Counted from the stretch's first letter, positions 33,590-42,457 are shown. The stretch: 47,659 bases of DNA from Methylacidiphilales bacterium (GCA_021272315.1 JAJSLI010000117.1:1-47659), one strand, 5' to 3'. Program-made: numbers and translations. The notes: generated from the sequence alone by a model not told the origin.

Positions 33590-35290
33590 TCATGCCAGCG
33601 GCTTGGCAAGGCGCCACTCGTTGCCGTCGGGTAGCGGCTGGTGTTCGACTTGGCTGAAAACGCTTTGCAAGAGATGGAGTCCCAGCCCGCCGGGTTTGAT
33701 GTCCTCCAGCGCACGGCCTTTTAGCTTGGCCGGATCGACCGGTGGACCGTAGTCGCGCAGGTGGAAGTGGAGATGACCGTCGGCGATGGAGGCCGAGAGG
33801 ACGATCCGCTTGTCCTCGGAACTGGCATAGGTGTGGCGGATGACGTTGGTCACCGCCTCGTCGGCGGCCAGCACGATGCGACCGCGTTCAAGATCGGGGA
33901 ACCCCGCGGTTTGTGCCCATTGCTCGATGAATTGGCGCCCCAGCTTGCAGTTGCGCGCCGACGAGCTGATTTCGAGTGTCGGGGGAGGCTTGGTCAGGAC
34001 CAGCGCGAGGCAGGCGTCGTCGTGCTGATGGTCGCTGTCGACGAAGTCTTCCCAGCCCTGCCACGCCCGGGCCAGCACATCCGCGCAGGATCCGGCCCCG
34101 AGGCTCGTGCGCAGCCGGTCCGCGCCGTATTCCTCGCCGGCGCGATTGCGCCCCTCGTTGATGCCGTCGCTGAAGAGGAGCCATTTTTCGCCCGGCTGGC
34201 AGGAGAACTCGGTGGCGGGAAATGTGAACTGCGGAAAGATGCCGAGCGCCAGCGTGTGCGGCACGACCGCCGGTTCCCACGTGTCGTTGTGCCAGCGCCA
34301 CGGCTCGAATTGTCCCGCGCAGATCACCTCCATGGTTTCGCGCTGCGGGTCGTAGAGCAGAAAAGTCGTGGCGGCGAACCGGCCCGCCCCCAGCCGCTGG
34401 CAAAGCGCGTCGTTGAGCGCGCCGACATAGGCCGAAAGGCCCTTTTCCGCCGTCGACGCGCGCGCCTGCATTTCGGTCGTGATTTGCGCGGTGCTCAATG
34501 CCGCCGGGATGCCTTTGCCGCTCACGTCGCCGAGCGCGGCGAGGAACCGGTCGTTGGGCAGTTTGATCGAGGCGTAGAAGTCGCCGCCGATGGTGCGGGC
34601 CGGGCGGTAGTGCACGCGCATTTCGGTCCGGGGCAGGCTCAGTTCCTCGGGCGGCAGGTACGATTTCTGGATTTCCATCGCCAGGGCCAATTCTCGGCCC
34701 AGCTTCGCTTCCTGGTCGATCTTGATTTCGCGGTCGAAACGGACGAGCGCCCCGGTGACAATGTTGGTCAACCCCTCGAAGATGTCCTGGTCGAGCTGGG
34801 TGAAGATGGGCCGCCCGGCGGGATTGAGCGCCTGAAGCACGCCGAAGCAGTCACCCTTGTCGACCAGCGGCGCGCAGAGCATGGCACGTGTCACAAATCC
34901 GGTCTTCTGATCGGCGGTGCGAAGCAGGCGCGGATCGTTCTGCGCGTCGTCGATGCGCATGAACTTGCGCTCCTGGAAAACGGTGCCGGCGATCCCCTTG
35001 TCCCACGGGATGCGAAAGGCGTTAATCGCGTCGTCGCGGCCCCGCGCCGAGTAGATAATGAGCTCGCGGGTGGCGCGGTCCGGCAAGTACATCGAACAGG
35101 CCTCGGCCTGCATCATGACGCACGAGTACTTGAGGATGTTTTCGACGAGGTCGTCGAGGCTCGTGAGTGAAAAGAGATTGCGCGCGGCCTGAAGCAAGGC
35201 GCGATAGCGCTCCTGCATGGTCACATCGTCCACGCGGGCAGTCAGACGACTCAGATGGCCTGTGGTGGCGAAACGCTTCTCGTCATTCAT
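33590..35290 (-). CDS. GAF - SpoIIE-type PP2C phosphatase - anti-sigma-kinase regulator
   Basis: 566 residues. A GAF sensor spans roughly residues 30-185 (ACSMYLPDRATRELIIYSAR, IPWDKGIAGTVFQER). A SpoIIE/RsbU-like PP2C domain spans about 205-410 with MEIQKSYLPPE, GGDFYASIKL, ALGDVSGKGIPAALSTA and WLLFSDGINEGRN. A C-terminal HATPase (about 430-560) has VLAADEAVTNVIRHTYA and GGLGLHLLQSVF. It probably controls an anti-sigma/anti-anti-sigma switch in response to a small ligand or redox state, acting both as phosphatase and kinase. Its start overlaps a 27-codon duplicate of its own N-terminus. Confidence 0.82.
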   Translation of the reverse strand: MNDEKRFATTGHLSRLTARVDDVTMQERYRALLQAARNLFSLTSLDDLVENILKYSCVMMQAEACSMYLPDRATRELIIYSARGRDDAINAFRIPWDKGIAGTVFQERKFMRIDDAQNDPRLLRTADQKTGFVTRAMLCAPLVDKGDCFGVLQALNPAGRPIFTQLDQDIFEGLTNIVTGALVRFDREIKIDQEAKLGRELALAMEIQKSYLPPEELSLPRTEMRVHYRPARTIGGDFYASIKLPNDRFLAALGDVSGKGIPAALSTAQITTEMQARASTAEKGLSAYVGALNDALCQRLGAGRFAATTFLLYDPQRETMEVICAGQFEPWRWHNDTWEPAVVPHTLALGIFPQFTFPATEFSCQPGEKWLLFSDGINEGRNRAGEEYGADRLRTSLGAGSCADVLARAWQGWEDFVDSDHQHDDACLALVLTKPPPTLEISSSARNCKLGRQFIEQWAQTAGFPDLERGRIVLAADEAVTNVIRHTYASSEDKRIVLSASIADGHLHFHLRDYGPPVDPAKLKGRALEDIKPGGLGLHLLQSVFSQVEHQPLPDGNEWRLAKPLA

Positions 35291-35366
35291 CGTGGTTGAA
35301 CGAAAAGAGATTGGACGCCGCCAGCAACAAAGCCCGGTACCGCTCCTGCATCGCCGAATCTTCCAT
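35283..35366 (-). CDS. 27-residue leader or duplicated fragment of the PP2C gene
   Basis: An ATG at 35366 opens a frame of 27 codons ending with a TGA at 35283-35285. Residues AMQERYRALLLAASNLFS closely match TMQERYRALLQAARNLFS in the regulator just downstream. The frame overlaps the start codon of that gene, so translating it could couple to the regulator. It looks like a truncated tandem duplication, and may also be a short leader. The similarity is seen directly; its use is unknown. Confidence 0.55.
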   Translation of the reverse strand: MEDSAMQERYRALLLAASNLFSFNHDE

Positions 35367-35413
35367 GTTGCCTAATAGGGTGGCGCAGATAGGCCGCTCT
35401 GGCAAATCGGTTC

Positions 35414-36049
35414 TTAAAAGCGGTCCGCCGTCCGCGAACTCATCTTCCCCGCGAAAAAGTGGTAGACCTGCCTTTCCAGTTTCGCCTGGGGCACCGGCAA
35501 CACTGTCTCCGATGCCACTTCCAGGCCGAGTTCATCCACCAGTTTCGCCAGTGCGCGCCATGGCGTGCTCGTTGTCTCGACCGCGAAGCCGATTGCCGCT
35601 CCCGGACGCAGCGCTGCCACGATCTGCGGCAGCGCAACATAATAGGGGACGTAATCGCCGATGAGGCCCACCGTCACCGCAAAATCGTACGGCTTGCGCA
35701 ATGGTGGAGATTCCTCCGGCAGCAGCAGGTTCGCCCTGAACAATCTGTCGTAAGCGCCCGTCTGGCGCGCCATGTCCAGCATCCCCGGCGAGAGGTCCAC
35801 CCCATCAAGCGGTGTCAGCAATCCCAATTCCCGCAACGCGCTGCCCAGCACTCCCGACCCGCACCCGAAATCGATCCCCCGCGCTTCCGGAGTTAATAGC
35901 GGCATCAACGCCCGTGCCGCACCCGCGGGCACGCCGCTGGCCAGGATCGCCTCGTGGTATTCAGGCCCGAACCGGTCGAACGCCGCCTGTACTGCCGCGC
36001 ACGACCCGTAAACCTGGCCCCATTTCGTGTCTTCAAGGGAATATTTCAT
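35414..36049 (-). CDS. Class I SAM-dependent methyltransferase
   Basis: 211 residues. The SAM-binding motif is [15 protein letters not shown], followed by [18 protein letters not shown], and later [13 protein letters not shown] for the post-II region. The fold is a standard Rossmann-like methyltransferase. The substrate is unknown. It begins 58 bases from the divergent msrBA gene, and both could be induced by related stress, which is speculation. Confidence 0.8.
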   Translation of the reverse strand: MKYSLEDTKWGQVYGSCAAVQAAFDRFGPEYHEAILASGVPAGAARALMPLLTPEARGIDFGCGSGVLGSALRELGLLTPLDGVDLSPGMLDMARQTGAYDRLFRANLLLPEESPPLRKPYDFAVTVGLIGDYVPYYVALPQIVAALRPGAAIGFAVETTSTPWRALAKLVDELGLEVASETVLPVPQAKLERQVYHFFAGKMSSRTADRF

Positions 36050-36107
36050 CGAGGCGCAACCTCAAATAGCGTGTAGGCTTTTTATTCTACCATCACGACG
36101 CATCCTC

Positions 36108-37004
36108 ATGAAAAAAATCATCAAGACCGACCAGGAATGGAAACAGCAGCTCACTGACGAACAGTACCGCGTTACCCGCGGGAAGGGAACCGAGCGCGCC
36201 TTCTGCGGTGTTTTTTACGACAACCACCGCGAGGGTGAATACCATTGTGTCTGCTGCGACCTGCCCCTCTTTTCCTCCGGGGCCAAATTCGATTCCGGCA
36301 CCGGCTGGCCCAGCTTCTTCCAGCCTGTTGCTGAAGAAAATATCGAGACGGTCACCGACCGCTCCCATGGCATGGTGCGCGCTGAAATTCTATGCGCTCG
36401 CTGCGACGCCCACCTCGGTCACGTCTTCGAGGATGGCCCGCCGCCCACCGGGTTGCGTTACTGCCTCAACTCCGCCTCGCTCACGTTCGTCGACGCCGAT
36501 CCGCAAAAAGCCGCGGCTGCGAAAACCGGTCTCGTCCAAGCCGCCTTCGGCGCCGGTTGCTTCTGGGGTGTCGAGGCCGATTTCCGCAAGCTCCCCGGCG
36601 TCCATGAAACCGCTGTCGGTTACATGGGCGGCACGCTGAAAAATCCGACTTACGAGGACGTCTGCACCGGCCGAACCGGCCACGCCGAGGTTGTCCACGT
36701 CGAGTTCGATCCCAGGAAAACCAGCTACGAAAAGCTGCTCGAACTCTTCTGGTCGAGCCACAACCCCACCACGCTCAACCGCCAGGGCCCCGACGTTGGT
36801 ACCCAGTACCGCTCCGTGATTTTTTACTACACCCCGGAGCAGAAAACCGCCGCCGAGGCCTCCAAGGCGAAGCTCGAAGCGTCCAAGGTCTTCCCGCGTC
36901 CCATCGTCACCCAGATCGTGCCCGCCCCCGAATTTTACCGTGCCGAGGAATATCATCAGCGCTACCTCGAAAAGCGGGGACAAGCCAGTTGCTCGATACA
37001 TTGA
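36108..37004 (+). CDS. msrBA: Fused peptide methionine sulfoxide reductase MsrB-MsrA
   Basis: 298 residues from the ATG at 36108. The MsrB half comes first: zinc Cys pairs CVCC and [19 protein letters not shown], and the catalytic Cys in [12 protein letters not shown]. The MsrA half follows from about residue 145 with its catalytic [15 protein letters not shown], then ETAVGYMGG and [11 protein letters not shown], and the aromatic end [10 protein letters not shown]. Together they reduce both R and S methionine sulfoxides. The B-A order is one of the known fusion forms. No signal peptide, so cytoplasmic. Confidence 0.93.
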   Translation: MKKIIKTDQEWKQQLTDEQYRVTRGKGTERAFCGVFYDNHREGEYHCVCCDLPLFSSGAKFDSGTGWPSFFQPVAEENIETVTDRSHGMVRAEILCARCDAHLGHVFEDGPPPTGLRYCLNSASLTFVDADPQKAAAAKTGLVQAAFGAGCFWGVEADFRKLPGVHETAVGYMGGTLKNPTYEDVCTGRTGHAEVVHVEFDPRKTSYEKLLELFWSSHNPTTLNRQGPDVGTQYRSVIFYYTPEQKTAAEASKAKLEASKVFPRPIVTQIVPAPEFYRAEEYHQRYLEKRGQASCSIH

Positions 37005-37007
37005 GTC

Positions 37008-37490
37008 TTGACTCAGCCTTTAGAGCATTGGATACATCCGAAGACCGTGAACTGTGGAATCATTAATGGTGTTTTGCACAACTTTCTCAAAACGTACACA
37101 AGCCGCAACACCGACTACCATGGTTATTGTTTGTTTGGCATGCTCGTTGATGATTTGAGCGAGATCAGGATTGATCTATTGAGTTCGAAAGAAGGAACGA
37201 TAGAGGACACGCCAACAGCGGCAGTTGTACGGTTCGCCATACAGAAATTCCGAGAGCAGGTCATAAAGGCGGGAGCTACTGTTTCATTGGTCCGAGAAGC
37301 ATACCTCCACATTACGAAATTGCCTGATGTGACAAATGGATTGGTCAATGGTCGAATGTGTGCAGGTCACACCGTACGATTTGTGGCTAAAGTCGTATCA
37401 AAACACGGCAAATTGTATGAAAGAGAGATGTCATTGTTCGTTGCACCTCATGATCCTCGAATTGAGATACGTAGTGTCCGCGTGGGGTGA
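37008..37490 (+). CDS. Low-GC hypothetical protein
   Basis: 160 residues from a TTG at 37008, three bases after msrBA; a GTG further in is an alternative. The protein has Gly/Asn/Val-rich helices and strands, a YHGYCLFGMLVDDLSEIRID segment and a final LYEREMSLFVAPHDPRIEI. No domain recognised. The gene has clearly lower GC and a different codon use than its neighbours, which suggests recent acquisition. Function unknown. Confidence 0.5.
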   Translation: MTQPLEHWIHPKTVNCGIINGVLHNFLKTYTSRNTDYHGYCLFGMLVDDLSEIRIDLLSSKEGTIEDTPTAAVVRFAIQKFREQVIKAGATVSLVREAYLHITKLPDVTNGLVNGRMCAGHTVRFVAKVVSKHGKLYEREMSLFVAPHDPRIEIRSVRVG

Positions 37491-37570
37491 TTCCAAACCA
37501 ATTTCAAACTGACCACCACGCGTCCATTTGACTCATTGACCCAACCACTCGCCTGTCCGATAATGGCACG

Positions 37571-38827
37571 ATGGCCGTCGAAGTTCCTTCAACCGTGAAA
37601 CCGTCTCCCGCGCAAAAATCATCCGCCGCGGAGGCGCCGGTGCGCACGGAAATCGAGTCGCTTTACGACCGGTACGTTGTGCCGACGGTGAACCGGGGTC
37701 TGACCCTGACGCACGGCAAGGGCCGGCATGTCTGGGACGACAAGGGGCGGCGGTACCTCGACCTCGGCGCGGGCGTGGCGGTGAGCAGCCTGGGCCACGC
37801 GCACCCGGCGATCCAGGAAACGCTGGCGCGGCAGGCCGGCCTGCTGATCCACAGCTCCAATTACTACTACAACGAGGGGCAGGCACGGCTGGCGCAGCGG
37901 ATCGTCGAGCTGACCGGGCCGGGCAAGGTCTTTTTCTCCAACAGCGGCGCGGAGGCCAACGAGGTGCTGATCAAGCTGGCGCGCAAATTCGGCCACGACT
38001 CGGGCCGGTACGAGATCATCACGGCGCTCAATTCCTTTCATGGCCGGACGATGGCGACGGTCTCGGCCGCGGGGCAGGACAAAAACAAACACGGCTTCGA
38101 ACCGCTGCTGCCGGGCTTCACTCACGTTCCGTTCAACGACCTAGCCGCCGTCGAGGCGGCCATCACGCCGAGGACCATCGCGGTGCAGATCGAGGGCATC
38201 CAGGGCGAGGGCGGCATTTTCGTCGCAACGCCCGAGTACCTGCTCGGCCTGCGGGAACTGACCCGCAAACACAACCTGCTGCTGCTCTGGGACGGCGTCC
38301 AGTGCGGCTATTTCCGGACCGGTCGGTGGCAGAGTTACCAGCGGATTCTCGAAGGCGTGCCCGGTGGGGAAGATTTCACGCCCGACGCGATCGCCATGGC
38401 CAAGTCGCTCGGCGGCGGCTATCCGATGGGGGCGACCTGGATTCGGGAGCCCTACCAGAACGTGCTTGGGCCGGGCAGCCACGGCACCACTTACGGCGGA
38501 TCGCCGATGGCCTGCGCCGTCGCGCTCGCCATTCTCGACGTGGTCCAGCGGGAAAAGCTGGCCGACAATATCCGCGCCCGGGGCGATGAACTCAAGCGGG
38601 GCCTCGAGGCGTTGGTGGGAACGCGGGGCATCCAGGGCGTTCGCGGTTACGGCGGCCTCATCGGCCTTGTGGTCGAGGGAGAACCGTATCCCGCAATCGC
38701 CAAGCTGGCCCAAGCGGGCCTCATTCTCATTCCCGCCGCAAACCACACGGTGCGGTTCCTGCCGCCGCTCAACGTGACCGCGGACGAAATCGCCGAGGCA
38801 CTACGAATTGTCAAAGAGAGCTTGTAG
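37571..38827 (+). CDS. argD: Acetylornithine aminotransferase-like class III enzyme
   Basis: 418 residues. A class III PLP aminotransferase: VWDDKGRRYLDLGAGVAVSS, FFSNSGAEANEVLIKLARKF, SFHGRTMATVSAAGQDKN, and PLP Lys 278 in AMAKSLGGGYPMGA. Asp 241 contacts the PLP ring nitrogen. The usual Asp-Glu at that place is Asp-Gly here (LLLWDGVQCGYFRTG). It would act in arginine synthesis. No other arg gene is in the window. The 3' end overlaps the receiver gene on the other strand by 17 bases. Confidence 0.82.
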   Translation: MAVEVPSTVKPSPAQKSSAAEAPVRTEIESLYDRYVVPTVNRGLTLTHGKGRHVWDDKGRRYLDLGAGVAVSSLGHAHPAIQETLARQAGLLIHSSNYYYNEGQARLAQRIVELTGPGKVFFSNSGAEANEVLIKLARKFGHDSGRYEIITALNSFHGRTMATVSAAGQDKNKHGFEPLLPGFTHVPFNDLAAVEAAITPRTIAVQIEGIQGEGGIFVATPEYLLGLRELTRKHNLLLLWDGVQCGYFRTGRWQSYQRILEGVPGGEDFTPDAIAMAKSLGGGYPMGATWIREPYQNVLGPGSHGTTYGGSPMACAVALAILDVVQREKLADNIRARGDELKRGLEALVGTRGIQGVRGYGGLIGLVVEGEPYPAIAKLAQAGLILIPAANHTVRFLPPLNVTADEIAEALRIVKESL

Positions 38828-39164
38828 GCGATTGGGGAAGAGACTCGATGAGAGTTCGGGCCGGGAAGGGTTTGTGCAGGATAAGGCGAAGAAGGGGATG
38901 TTCGGGGGCTTCGCCGATGGCGGCGGGATTCCCCGACATCAGCAACAAGGAACCTCTCCAGCCTTGGGCGTAGGCTCGTCGCGCCACCTCCAGGCCGGTC
39001 ATCTCGGGCATCTGGTAATCGGTAACCAAAACATCATCTTCCTGCAGCGCCGCCAAGGTTTCGGCGGGATTGGTGAAACCAACGGCTGAACACCCTGCGG
39101 CCCGCAAGCTCACGGCAAGCGTTTCGGCCAGTCCAGGTTGATCGTCCAGGATTAAAATCCTCAT
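38811..39164 (-). CDS. Stand-alone response regulator receiver domain
   Basis: 117 residues from the ATG at 39164; the frame is open upstream but not convincing. A single CheY-like domain: acidic pair at residues 7-8 (LILDDQPG), phosphoacceptor Asp 49 in LVTDYQMPEMTG, Ser 77 in LLLMSGN, and Lys 98 in LHKPF. No output domain. It would act through protein contacts or by relaying phosphate. No kinase gene lies next to it. Confidence 0.82.
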   Translation of the reverse strand: MRILILDDQPGLAETLAVSLRAAGCSAVGFTNPAETLAALQEDDVLVTDYQMPEMTGLEVARRAYAQGWRGSLLLMSGNPAAIGEAPEHPLLRLILHKPFPARTLIESLPQSPTSSL

Positions 39165-39214
39165 GGGACAATTCGGTGCTTTGCTTCGTTCAGGAATCAA
39201 CCCGGGTTGCGGGG

Positions 39215-39397
39215 TTACCCTGGCATGCGGGCGAGGGTGATGCCTTTGCTTTCCCACTCGGGAAGTTTTTCGGCGATGGCTTTTCGCACGAGATTACTGG
39301 GCGTGACTCCGTGCTTTTTCGCCTGATGGATGAGCCGCGCCCGCGACCGCTTGCCAACGCGCACATTGGTCGGTGCAAGGTGGCGCTTTGCTTTCAT
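39215..39397 (-). CDS. Small ribbon-helix-helix-like regulator
   Basis: 60 residues from the ATG at 39397; an upstream ATG is possible. The N-terminus KAKRHLAPTNVRVGKRSRAR and the helix IHQAKKHGVTPSNLVRKAIA fit a ribbon-helix-helix DNA-binding fold, as in CopG-type antitoxins. The C-terminus is short. No toxin gene follows. It is divergent from a second RHH gene with a palindrome between. Confidence 0.55.
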   Translation of the reverse strand: MKAKRHLAPTNVRVGKRSRARLIHQAKKHGVTPSNLVRKAIAEKLPEWESKGITLARMPG

Positions 39398-39459
39398 TGC
39401 AATCTTTTGTATCGCAACGTAAAACAACCCGTCAACACAAAGCTATCGGCTTTACCAAA

Positions 39460-39474
39460 TAGCGCATTGCGCTA
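39460..39474. promoter_or_regulatory. Palindromic operator candidate TAGCGCATTGCGCTA
   Basis: A perfect inverted repeat with 7-base arms around a single central base, 12 bases before the start of the plus-strand RHH gene, in the gap between two divergent RHH genes. RHH proteins usually bind short palindromes and repress their own genes. The palindrome is seen directly; binding is inferred. Confidence 0.5.
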
Positions 39475-39485
39475 CGTTTCCCGGC

Positions 39486-39701
39486 ATGGCTTATGACGCT
39501 TCCATCAATGTCCGGTTAAGTCCTCAGACGAAGGCCCGATTGGAAGCGCTGGCGCTGGAATTCGGCGTCAAAAGCTCCGATCTCATCCGACAGGCGGTCG
39601 AGGATTATGTCCGCAAGCTGGAAGGGGCTGAAGTCATCGAATTTCGCCGCAAGCCGCGCGAAGAATCGGCGGCGCGCTTGAACGAGAGGAAGAAAAAGTG
39701 A
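39486..39701 (+). CDS. CopG-type ribbon-helix-helix protein
   Basis: 71 residues. SINVRLSPQTKARLEALALE is the RHH strand and first helix, and FGVKSSDLIRQAVEDYVRKL the second. The Lys/Arg/Glu-rich C-terminus could bind a toxin, but none follows. A potassium channel gene starts about 110 bases downstream. The palindrome at 39460-39474 is directly upstream, so autoregulation is likely. Confidence 0.72.
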   Translation: MAYDASINVRLSPQTKARLEALALEFGVKSSDLIRQAVEDYVRKLEGAEVIEFRRKPREESAARLNERKKK

Positions 39702-39813
39702 CCACGAAATCATGGCCAGCCATCGTGTTCACATTCTCTAGTTTTTTGGTGTGGCGGCTGGATACTTGGATTCGTCGCTGATTCCTCCAGGCTGAAGGTG
39801 GCATGGCGCGTGC

Positions 39814-40842
39814 GTGTTGGGCTCCGTGGCCCAGCCCTCCAAGAGCATTTTTTTCCAAAAATCGATGTACGGCCTCTACATCGGCGCCTTGATGTTTCTC
39901 GGCGTTATCGTCATAGGGACCACCGCCTACCGTCTCGAAAATTGGAATCTCTCCGACGCCTTCTACATGGTTGTTATCACTGTCTTTTCGGTCGGCTATG
40001 AGGAAGTCGAGCCGGTCTCGACCCCCATGCTTCGCGCCATCACCATGCTCATCATCGTTGCTGGCGATGCCAGCAAGGTCTACTTTGTCGGATCGCTGAT
40101 CCGATTTATCACCGAAGGAGAAATAGGAAAAGCTATGGAAGAACATCGAAAATCGAGAGACATCGAAACCATCGGCGGCCACGCCATCGTCTGCGGATAT
40201 GGCCGAATCGGGCAAACCCTGGCCCGCGGACTTGTCACGAAAAAATTCCCCTTCCTCGTCATTGACAACAATGCCGAGCGAGTCGCCCTTGCGCACGGCC
40301 ACGGCTTCCAGGCGCTCATCGGCGATGCGGGCGACGAAGGCACTCTTTCCGAGGCCCACATCGAACGGGCCGTCGTCCTCGCCACCGTTCTGCCCAACGA
40401 CATGGTCAACGTCTTCATCACGCTTACCGCACGGAACATGCGCCCCGATTTGCGCATCATCGCCCGCGCCGAAGACCCCGCCACCGAAAAGAAACTCAAG
40501 CAGGCCGGCGCCAACGAAATCATCCTGCCGGCCTTTGTCGGCGGCATGCAGATCGCCAACAGCATCACCCATCCCTCGCTGGAGAGCATCCTCAAGGATG
40601 CCGGCCGGCACATTAAGAACGATCTCAAGGAACTCGGCGTGGAAATCATCGAGCACCGCGTTGTGGCCCATGGCGTCGACGACCGCAAAACGCTTCAGCA
40701 ATTGCTCAAAGGCATCGAAACGGGTTGCATGGTTCTTGCCATCAAAAAGCCCGACGGCACGCTTCTTCAGCATCCGCCCGGCACTTATCGTCTCGAAGCT
40801 GACGACACCGTCATGATGCTTTCCCATGGCCGTCTTGTTTAA
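39814..40842 (+). CDS. Two-TM potassium channel with RCK/TrkA domains, altered filter
   Basis: 342 residues from a GTG at 39814; an ATG at 39865 would remove 17 residues. Two transmembrane helices surround a pore whose filter region reads VITVFSVGYEEVEPVS, where the usual Thr-Val-Gly-Tyr-Gly is Ser-Val-Gly-Tyr-Glu. A TrkA-N/RCK NAD-binding domain starts HAIVCGYGRIGQTLARGL, and a TrkA-C domain ends the protein (LEADDTVMMLSHGRLV). The channel would sense a ligand through RCK and gate K+ flow. The changed filter may alter selectivity. Confidence 0.8.
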   Translation: MLGSVAQPSKSIFFQKSMYGLYIGALMFLGVIVIGTTAYRLENWNLSDAFYMVVITVFSVGYEEVEPVSTPMLRAITMLIIVAGDASKVYFVGSLIRFITEGEIGKAMEEHRKSRDIETIGGHAIVCGYGRIGQTLARGLVTKKFPFLVIDNNAERVALAHGHGFQALIGDAGDEGTLSEAHIERAVVLATVLPNDMVNVFITLTARNMRPDLRIIARAEDPATEKKLKQAGANEIILPAFVGGMQIANSITHPSLESILKDAGRHIKNDLKELGVEIIEHRVVAHGVDDRKTLQQLLKGIETGCMVLAIKKPDGTLLQHPPGTYRLEADDTVMMLSHGRLV

Positions 40843-40884
40843 GACGCATGTTGAAAAAGCCCGAATAGAACAGGGTCTCGGGAC

Positions 40885-40930
40885 CTCCCGCCACAGCTTC
40901 GGTGATAAGCACCGTTCAAAATGGCGGGAG
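40885..40930. repeat. Inverted repeat between convergent genes
   Basis: CTCCCGCCA (40885-40893) pairs with TGGCGGGAG (40922-40930), nine bases per arm, about 28 bases between. It sits in the 111-base gap between the 3' ends of the channel gene and the sulfate-binding gene. There is no U tract, so it may be a decayed repeat rather than a terminator. Confidence 0.5.
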
Positions 40931-40953
40931 ATCCTTCGACAAAATCGCGTCGC

Positions 40954-41961
40954 CTACTTGGCGGGTGTGTAAATCTGGTCGAAAACGCCGCCGTCGCCGA
41001 AGAACTGTTTCTGGACGCTGCCCCAGCCGCCGAAGAGATCCCCAATGGTGAAGAGCTTGATCGTGGGGAACTGGTCGGCATATTTCGCCTCCACACCCTG
41101 GTCGCGCGGGCGGTAATAATTGCGGGCGATGATGTCCTGCCCTTCCGGCGAATAGAGATACTTCAGATAGGCGGTGGCGACGTCCTTCGTACCGTGCTTT
41201 TCGGCATTCACGTCGACCACCGCGACCGGCGGCTCGGCCAGGACGGTCTGGCTCGGGTAGACGATTTCAAAGTCGTTGGGATTGGTTTTCTTGACCGTGA
41301 GGAGCGCCTCATTTTCCCAGGCGATGAGGACGTCGCCTTCGCCGCGCTGTACGAAAAGGATCGTGGAATCGCGGGCGCCGGTGCCGAGGACCTTGACGTT
41401 GCCGTAAAGGGCCTTGACGAAATCACGCGCCTTCTGCTGGTCGCCGCCCGAGGTGTTGAGGGCGTAGCCGTAAGCCGCGAGAAAATTCCAGCGCGCGCCG
41501 CCGGAGGTCTTCGGGTTCGGGGTCACCACTTCAACGTCCGGTTTGATAATGTCAGGCCAATCCTTGATTCCCTTCGGATTGCCCTTGCGCACGAGAAGTA
41601 CGATGGTTGACGTGTACGGCGAGCTGTTGTCGGGGAAACGCTTCTGCCAGTCCGGCCCGATGAGCTGGGCCTTGTCGGCGATGGAGTCGATGTCGGGCGC
41701 CAAGCCCAGCGTAACGACATCGGCCGCCAGACCCTCGATGACCGCGCGAGCCTGTTTGCCCGAACCGCCATGCGACTGGCTGATGGTAACGTCGTCGCCG
41801 GTCTGCTTCTTCCAGTACGCGGCAAAGGCCTGATTGTAATCCTGATAGAGCTCCCGGGTGGGATCGTAGGAAACGTTGAGGAGATTGATTTGCTTTGCCG
41901 GGGCAAAAGTCGAGCTTAAGCCCAACACAAGGATGACAAGAAACAAGGATAGGTTTTTCAT
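40954..41961 (-). CDS. sbp: Sulfate/thiosulfate-binding protein of an ABC transporter
   Basis: 335 residues. An N-terminal Sec signal ([17 protein letters not shown]) is followed by [38 protein letters not shown] and [12 protein letters not shown], all typical of Sbp/CysP. It would bind sulfate in the periplasm and deliver it to CysTWA, which are not in the window. The gap upstream is AT-rich (139 bases) and could hold its promoter. Confidence 0.9.
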   Translation of the reverse strand: MKNLSLFLVILVLGLSSTFAPAKQINLLNVSYDPTRELYQDYNQAFAAYWKKQTGDDVTISQSHGGSGKQARAVIEGLAADVVTLGLAPDIDSIADKAQLIGPDWQKRFPDNSSPYTSTIVLLVRKGNPKGIKDWPDIIKPDVEVVTPNPKTSGGARWNFLAAYGYALNTSGGDQQKARDFVKALYGNVKVLGTGARDSTILFVQRGEGDVLIAWENEALLTVKKTNPNDFEIVYPSQTVLAEPPVAVVDVNAEKHGTKDVATAYLKYLYSPEGQDIIARNYYRPRDQGVEAKYADQFPTIKLFTIGDLFGGWGSVQKQFFGDGGVFDQIYTPAK

Positions 41962-42100
41962 AATCTCTATTATTTCAATAGGAATTAGACAGTATTGGCT
42001 GGCATGTCAAGCGCGACGCCTCATTTTTATTCACATGAATTTATAACCTATTCTCAGACAGACTCTTTGAAAGTTCAAAAAAAAATCGTAATATCAGGCT

Positions 42101-42457
42101 ATGCCTTACATGACCCTTCTCCAGACGACATTGCTTTTAACCGCCTCCAACACGTTCATGACCCTAGCCTGGTATGGGCATCTGAAATATCTTCACCACA
42201 AGGCGCTTTGGATTGTCATCCTCATTTCGTGGGGGATCGCCTTCTTCGAATATTGCTTCCAGGTTCCCGCCAACCGGATCGGTTTCAAGGTTCTCGACGG
42301 CTACCAGCTCAAGATATTGCAGGAAATCATCACACTGCTGGTGTTCGTCGTCTTTGCGAAACTGGTACTGGGTGAAACCATGAGATGGAACCACATGGTC
42401 AGCTTTGCCTTTCTCGCGGGCGCGGCTTGGTTCGCGTTTGCCTACAAGTCGGCGTAG
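42101..42457 (+). CDS. DUF486-family small membrane protein
   Basis: 118 residues with four hydrophobic helices. TTLLLTASNTFMTLAWYGHL, then LWIVILISWGIAFFEYCFQV, PANRIGFKVLDGYQLKILQE and a last helix HMVSFAFLAGAAWFAFAYKS match the small DMT-like DUF486 proteins. Function unknown; the fold suggests a drug/metabolite-transporter half. Confidence 0.78.
   Translation: MPYMTLLQTTLLLTASNTFMTLAWYGHLKYLHHKALWIVILISWGIAFFEYCFQVPANRIGFKVLDGYQLKILQEIITLLVFVVFAKLVLGETMRWNHMVSFAFLAGAAWFAFAYKSA

Noticed and set aside
33761..35170. A 469-codon open frame on the plus strand
   Set aside because: It is antisense to the GAF-PP2C-kinase gene, which has several recognisable domains. No motif is found in the plus-strand frame.
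40885..40930. Bidirectional terminator between the channel and sbp genes
   Set aside because: The stem is good but the loop is about 28 bases and no T-run follows on either strand, so it is listed only as an inverted repeat.
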